Source of the DNA: Crocinitomicaceae bacterium
GTDB lineage: Bacteria; Bacteroidota; Bacteroidia; Flavobacteriales_D; Crocinitomicaceae
DNA length: 64,000 nt
NCBI GenBank assembly: GCA_030833845.1
Contig: JAURGK010000004.1
Location: forward strand, 39,439 to 103,438
Direction: 5' to 3'
The position numbers were made by a program, and so were the translations under genes. Under the pieces are notes generated by a model. The model had not been told where the DNA came from. It did not search any database and saw only the letters and a program-made list of their open reading frames with translations. Position 1 is the stretch's first letter. Each line of letters opens with the position of its first letter. Below are positions 62,574 to 64,000 of this stretch, one piece after another.

Positions 62574-63761
62574 TTATGCTACGATTTCAGTAACCTGACC
62601 AGCACCTACTGTACGACCACCTTCGCGGATTGCGAAACGTAGACCTTTGTCCATCGCAACTGGTACGATCAACTTAACAGTGATAGATACGTTGTCACCT
62701 GGCATAACCATCTCGCGACCATCGCTAAGGAAGATTTCGCCAGTTACGTCAGTTGTACGGAAATAGAACTGAGGACGGTATTTGTTGTGGAAAGGAGTGT
62801 GGCGACCACCTTCTTCTTTCTTCAATACGTAAATCTCAGCTTTGAATTCGATATGTGGAGTAGTTGAACCTGGCTTACAGATAACCATACCACGCTTGAT
62901 TTGAGTTTTTTCAATACCGCGAAGTAACAAACCAACGTTGTCACCAGCTTCACCGCGGTCTAGGATTTTGCGGAACATTTCCACACCTGTTACAGTTGAA
63001 GTCAATTTAACTTCACCCATACCTAAGATTTCAACTGGCTCACCAGAGTTGATTACACCAGTTTCGATACGACCTGTAGCAACTGTACCACGACCAGTAA
63101 TCGTAAATACGTCTTCAACTGGCATCAAGAAAGGCTTATCAACATCACGTGGAGGCAATTCGATGTAAGTATCTACTGCATCCATTAATTCGTCGATTTT
63201 AGCAACCCACTGTGCTTCACCGTTCAATGCACCAAGTGCAGAACCTTGAATAACAGGAGCGTTGTCACCATCATACTTGTAGAATGAAAGCAATTCGCGA
63301 ATTTCCATTTCAACCAATTCGAGCAACTCAGCGTCGTCTACCATGTCTACTTTGTTCATGAAAACAACCATGCGAGGAACACCTACTTGGCGACCAAGAA
63401 GGATGTGCTCACGAGTTTGTGGCATTGGACCATCTGTAGCAGCTACCACAAGGATAGCTCCGTCCATTTGAGCAGCACCTGTAACCATGTTCTTTACGTA
63501 GTCAGCGTGACCTGGACAGTCAACGTGTGCGTAGTGACGGTTAGCAGTTTCGTACTCGATGTGCGAAGTGTTAATGGTAATACCACGCTCTTTTTCTTCT
63601 GGAGCGTTGTCAATTGAGGAGAAGTCACGAGCCTGAGCCAATCCTTTGCTTGAAAGAACGCTTGAAATTGCAGCAGTCAACGTGGTCTTACCGTGGTCAA
63701 CGTGTCCGATTGTACCGATGTTGACGTGTGGTTTGGAACGGTCAAAATTTTCCTTAGCCAT
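62574..63761 (-). CDS. tuf: Elongation factor Tu
   Basis: 395-residue GTPase that brings aminoacyl-tRNA to the ribosome. G1 GHVDHGKT (19-26), the effector-loop [15 protein letters not shown] (G3), NKVDMVDD (G4) and SALGALNGE (G5) are present, followed by the two beta-barrel domains up to [14 protein letters not shown]. It lies between tRNA-Thr and tRNA-Trp, as in most Bacteroidota. The 92-base leader contains a hairpin and no TAnnTTTG box, so the transcript probably starts upstream of the tRNA genes. Confidence 0.99.
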   Translation of the reverse strand: MAKENFDRSKPHVNIGTIGHVDHGKTTLTAAISSVLSSKGLAQARDFSSIDNAPEEKERGITINTSHIEYETANRHYAHVDCPGHADYVKNMVTGAAQMDGAILVVAATDGPMPQTREHILLGRQVGVPRMVVFMNKVDMVDDAELLELVEMEIRELLSFYKYDGDNAPVIQGSALGALNGEAQWVAKIDELMDAVDTYIELPPRDVDKPFLMPVEDVFTITGRGTVATGRIETGVINSGEPVEILGMGEVKLTSTVTGVEMFRKILDRGEAGDNVGLLLRGIEKTQIKRGMVICKPGSTTPHIEFKAEIYVLKKEEGGRHTPFHNKYRPQFYFRTTDVTGEIFLSDGREMVMPGDNVSITVKLIVPVAMDKGLRFAIREGGRTVGAGQVTEIVA

Positions 63762-63805
63762 TTTCTTATTTGTTACTTAGTTAATAATATACTTATTTAT
63801 CATAA

Positions 63806-63835
63806 AATCCTTTACCATAAACTATGGAAAGGATT
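63806..63835 (-). other. Hairpin in the tRNA-Thr-tuf spacer
   Basis: AATCCTTT / AAAGGATT (8 pairs) and CCATA / TATGG (5 pairs) stack with one bulged base and a 3-base loop. Only four T follow, so it is a weak terminator, an RNA-processing signal or a leader structure. Confidence 0.6.
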
Positions 63836-63853
63836 CAACTTCATTTATTCATG

Positions 63854-63925
63854 AGCCAATGACGAGAATTGAACTCGTGACCTCTTCCTTACCAAGGAAG
63901 CGCTCTACCCCTGAGCTACACCGGC
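63854..63925 (-). tRNA. tRNA-Thr (GGT)
   Basis: 72 bases. Acceptor GCCGGTG / CATTGGC with two G-T pairs, anticodon stem CTTCC/GGAAG around the loop TTGGTAA giving GGT, T-arm ACGAGTTCAATTCTCGT, discriminator T. Confidence 0.95.
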
Positions 63926-63943
63926 GCTCAAACAAAATTTTTG

Positions 63944-64000
63944 AGCGGGAGACGAGATTCGAACTCGCGACGTTCAGCTTGGAAGGCTGACGCTCTACCA
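63944..64000 (-). tRNA. tRNA-Gly (TCC), 5' part outside window
   Basis: The 3' 57 bases: anticodon stem TCAGC/GCTGA around the loop CTTCCAA giving TCC, T-arm GCGAGTTCGAATCTCGT, acceptor CTCCCGC and discriminator T. The acceptor 5' strand lies beyond the window end. 18 bases separate it from tRNA-Thr. Confidence 0.93.

Noticed and set aside
1..64000. CRISPR arrays, insertion sequences, prophage genes, integrases, toxin-antitoxin pairs, rRNA genes
   Set aside because: None seen: no regular spaced repeats, no transposase or integrase-like product, no abrupt change of base composition.

Overview
The window is a stretch of chromosome from a member of the Bacteroidota, probably Flavobacteriia-like; I cannot place it further. 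Four things point there. Promoters carry TAnnTTTG -7 boxes instead of sigma70 -10 boxes. There is a SusC/SusD pair with starch enzymes. Several secreted proteins end in type IX secretion (T9SS) sorting domains with PNP motifs. FtsZ ends in NNFLHDNVD. Codon use and base composition look uniform and moderately AT-rich. I see no insertion sequence, integrase, phage gene, CRISPR array or rRNA operon, and no gene-free stretch longer than about 250 bases.

Layout. Bases 1-8.4 kb, plus strand: the 3' end of rpe, a secreted protein of unknown function, a CvfB-like S1 protein, gpsA, an aspartate kinase, then a metal-uptake group (feoA, feoB, a 47-residue Cys-containing FeoB-associated protein, corA) and a DUF1573 protein. 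Bases 8.4-26 kb, minus strand: a long division and cell-wall (dcw) operon, mraZ-rsmH-ftsL-ftsI-murE-mraY-murD-ftsW-murG-murC-ftsQ-ftsA-ftsZ, running on without a visible break into a YqeY-like gene and the methionine-salvage genes mtnB-mtnD-mtnC. Bases 26.3-32.7 kb, plus strand: an EamA exporter, rplU-rpmA, then lnt translationally coupled to a CotH-family protein, a lipoprotein and a DUF2490 protein. Bases 32.7-47.1 kb, minus strand: a starch/maltodextrin locus (SusE/F-like binding protein, T9SS-exported GH13, CotH-family protein, periplasmic GH13, GH31, SusC, SusD). Bases 47.2-51.2 kb: ispE, then accA and recG on the other strand. Bases 51.2-64 kb, minus strand: tRNA-Gly, tRNA-Thr, tuf, tRNA-Trp, secE, nusG, rplK, rplA, rplJ, rplL, rpoB, rpoC.

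How the genes work together. The starch locus reads as a full breakdown route. A large GH13 enzyme and a starch-binding protein are exported by the T9SS, SusD and SusC bind and import maltodextrins, and a neopullulanase-like GH13 and a GH31 alpha-glucosidase finish the job in the periplasm. No dedicated regulator or inner-membrane sugar transporter is in the window. A TGTCAnnnTGACA palindrome in front of both the first gene and susC suggests shared control. The dcw operon has tandem 10-bp-period GTGGTA repeats at the mraZ promoter, the arrangement expected of an MraZ operator.

Most of the window is conserved core genome and I found no clearly new system. The best leads are the two CotH-family proteins in unusual settings, the paired palindromes in the starch locus, the small Feo protein overlapping corA, TAnnTTTG boxes so close to ATG codons that leaderless mRNAs are likely, and several RNA-level control elements in the tuf-rpoC region.
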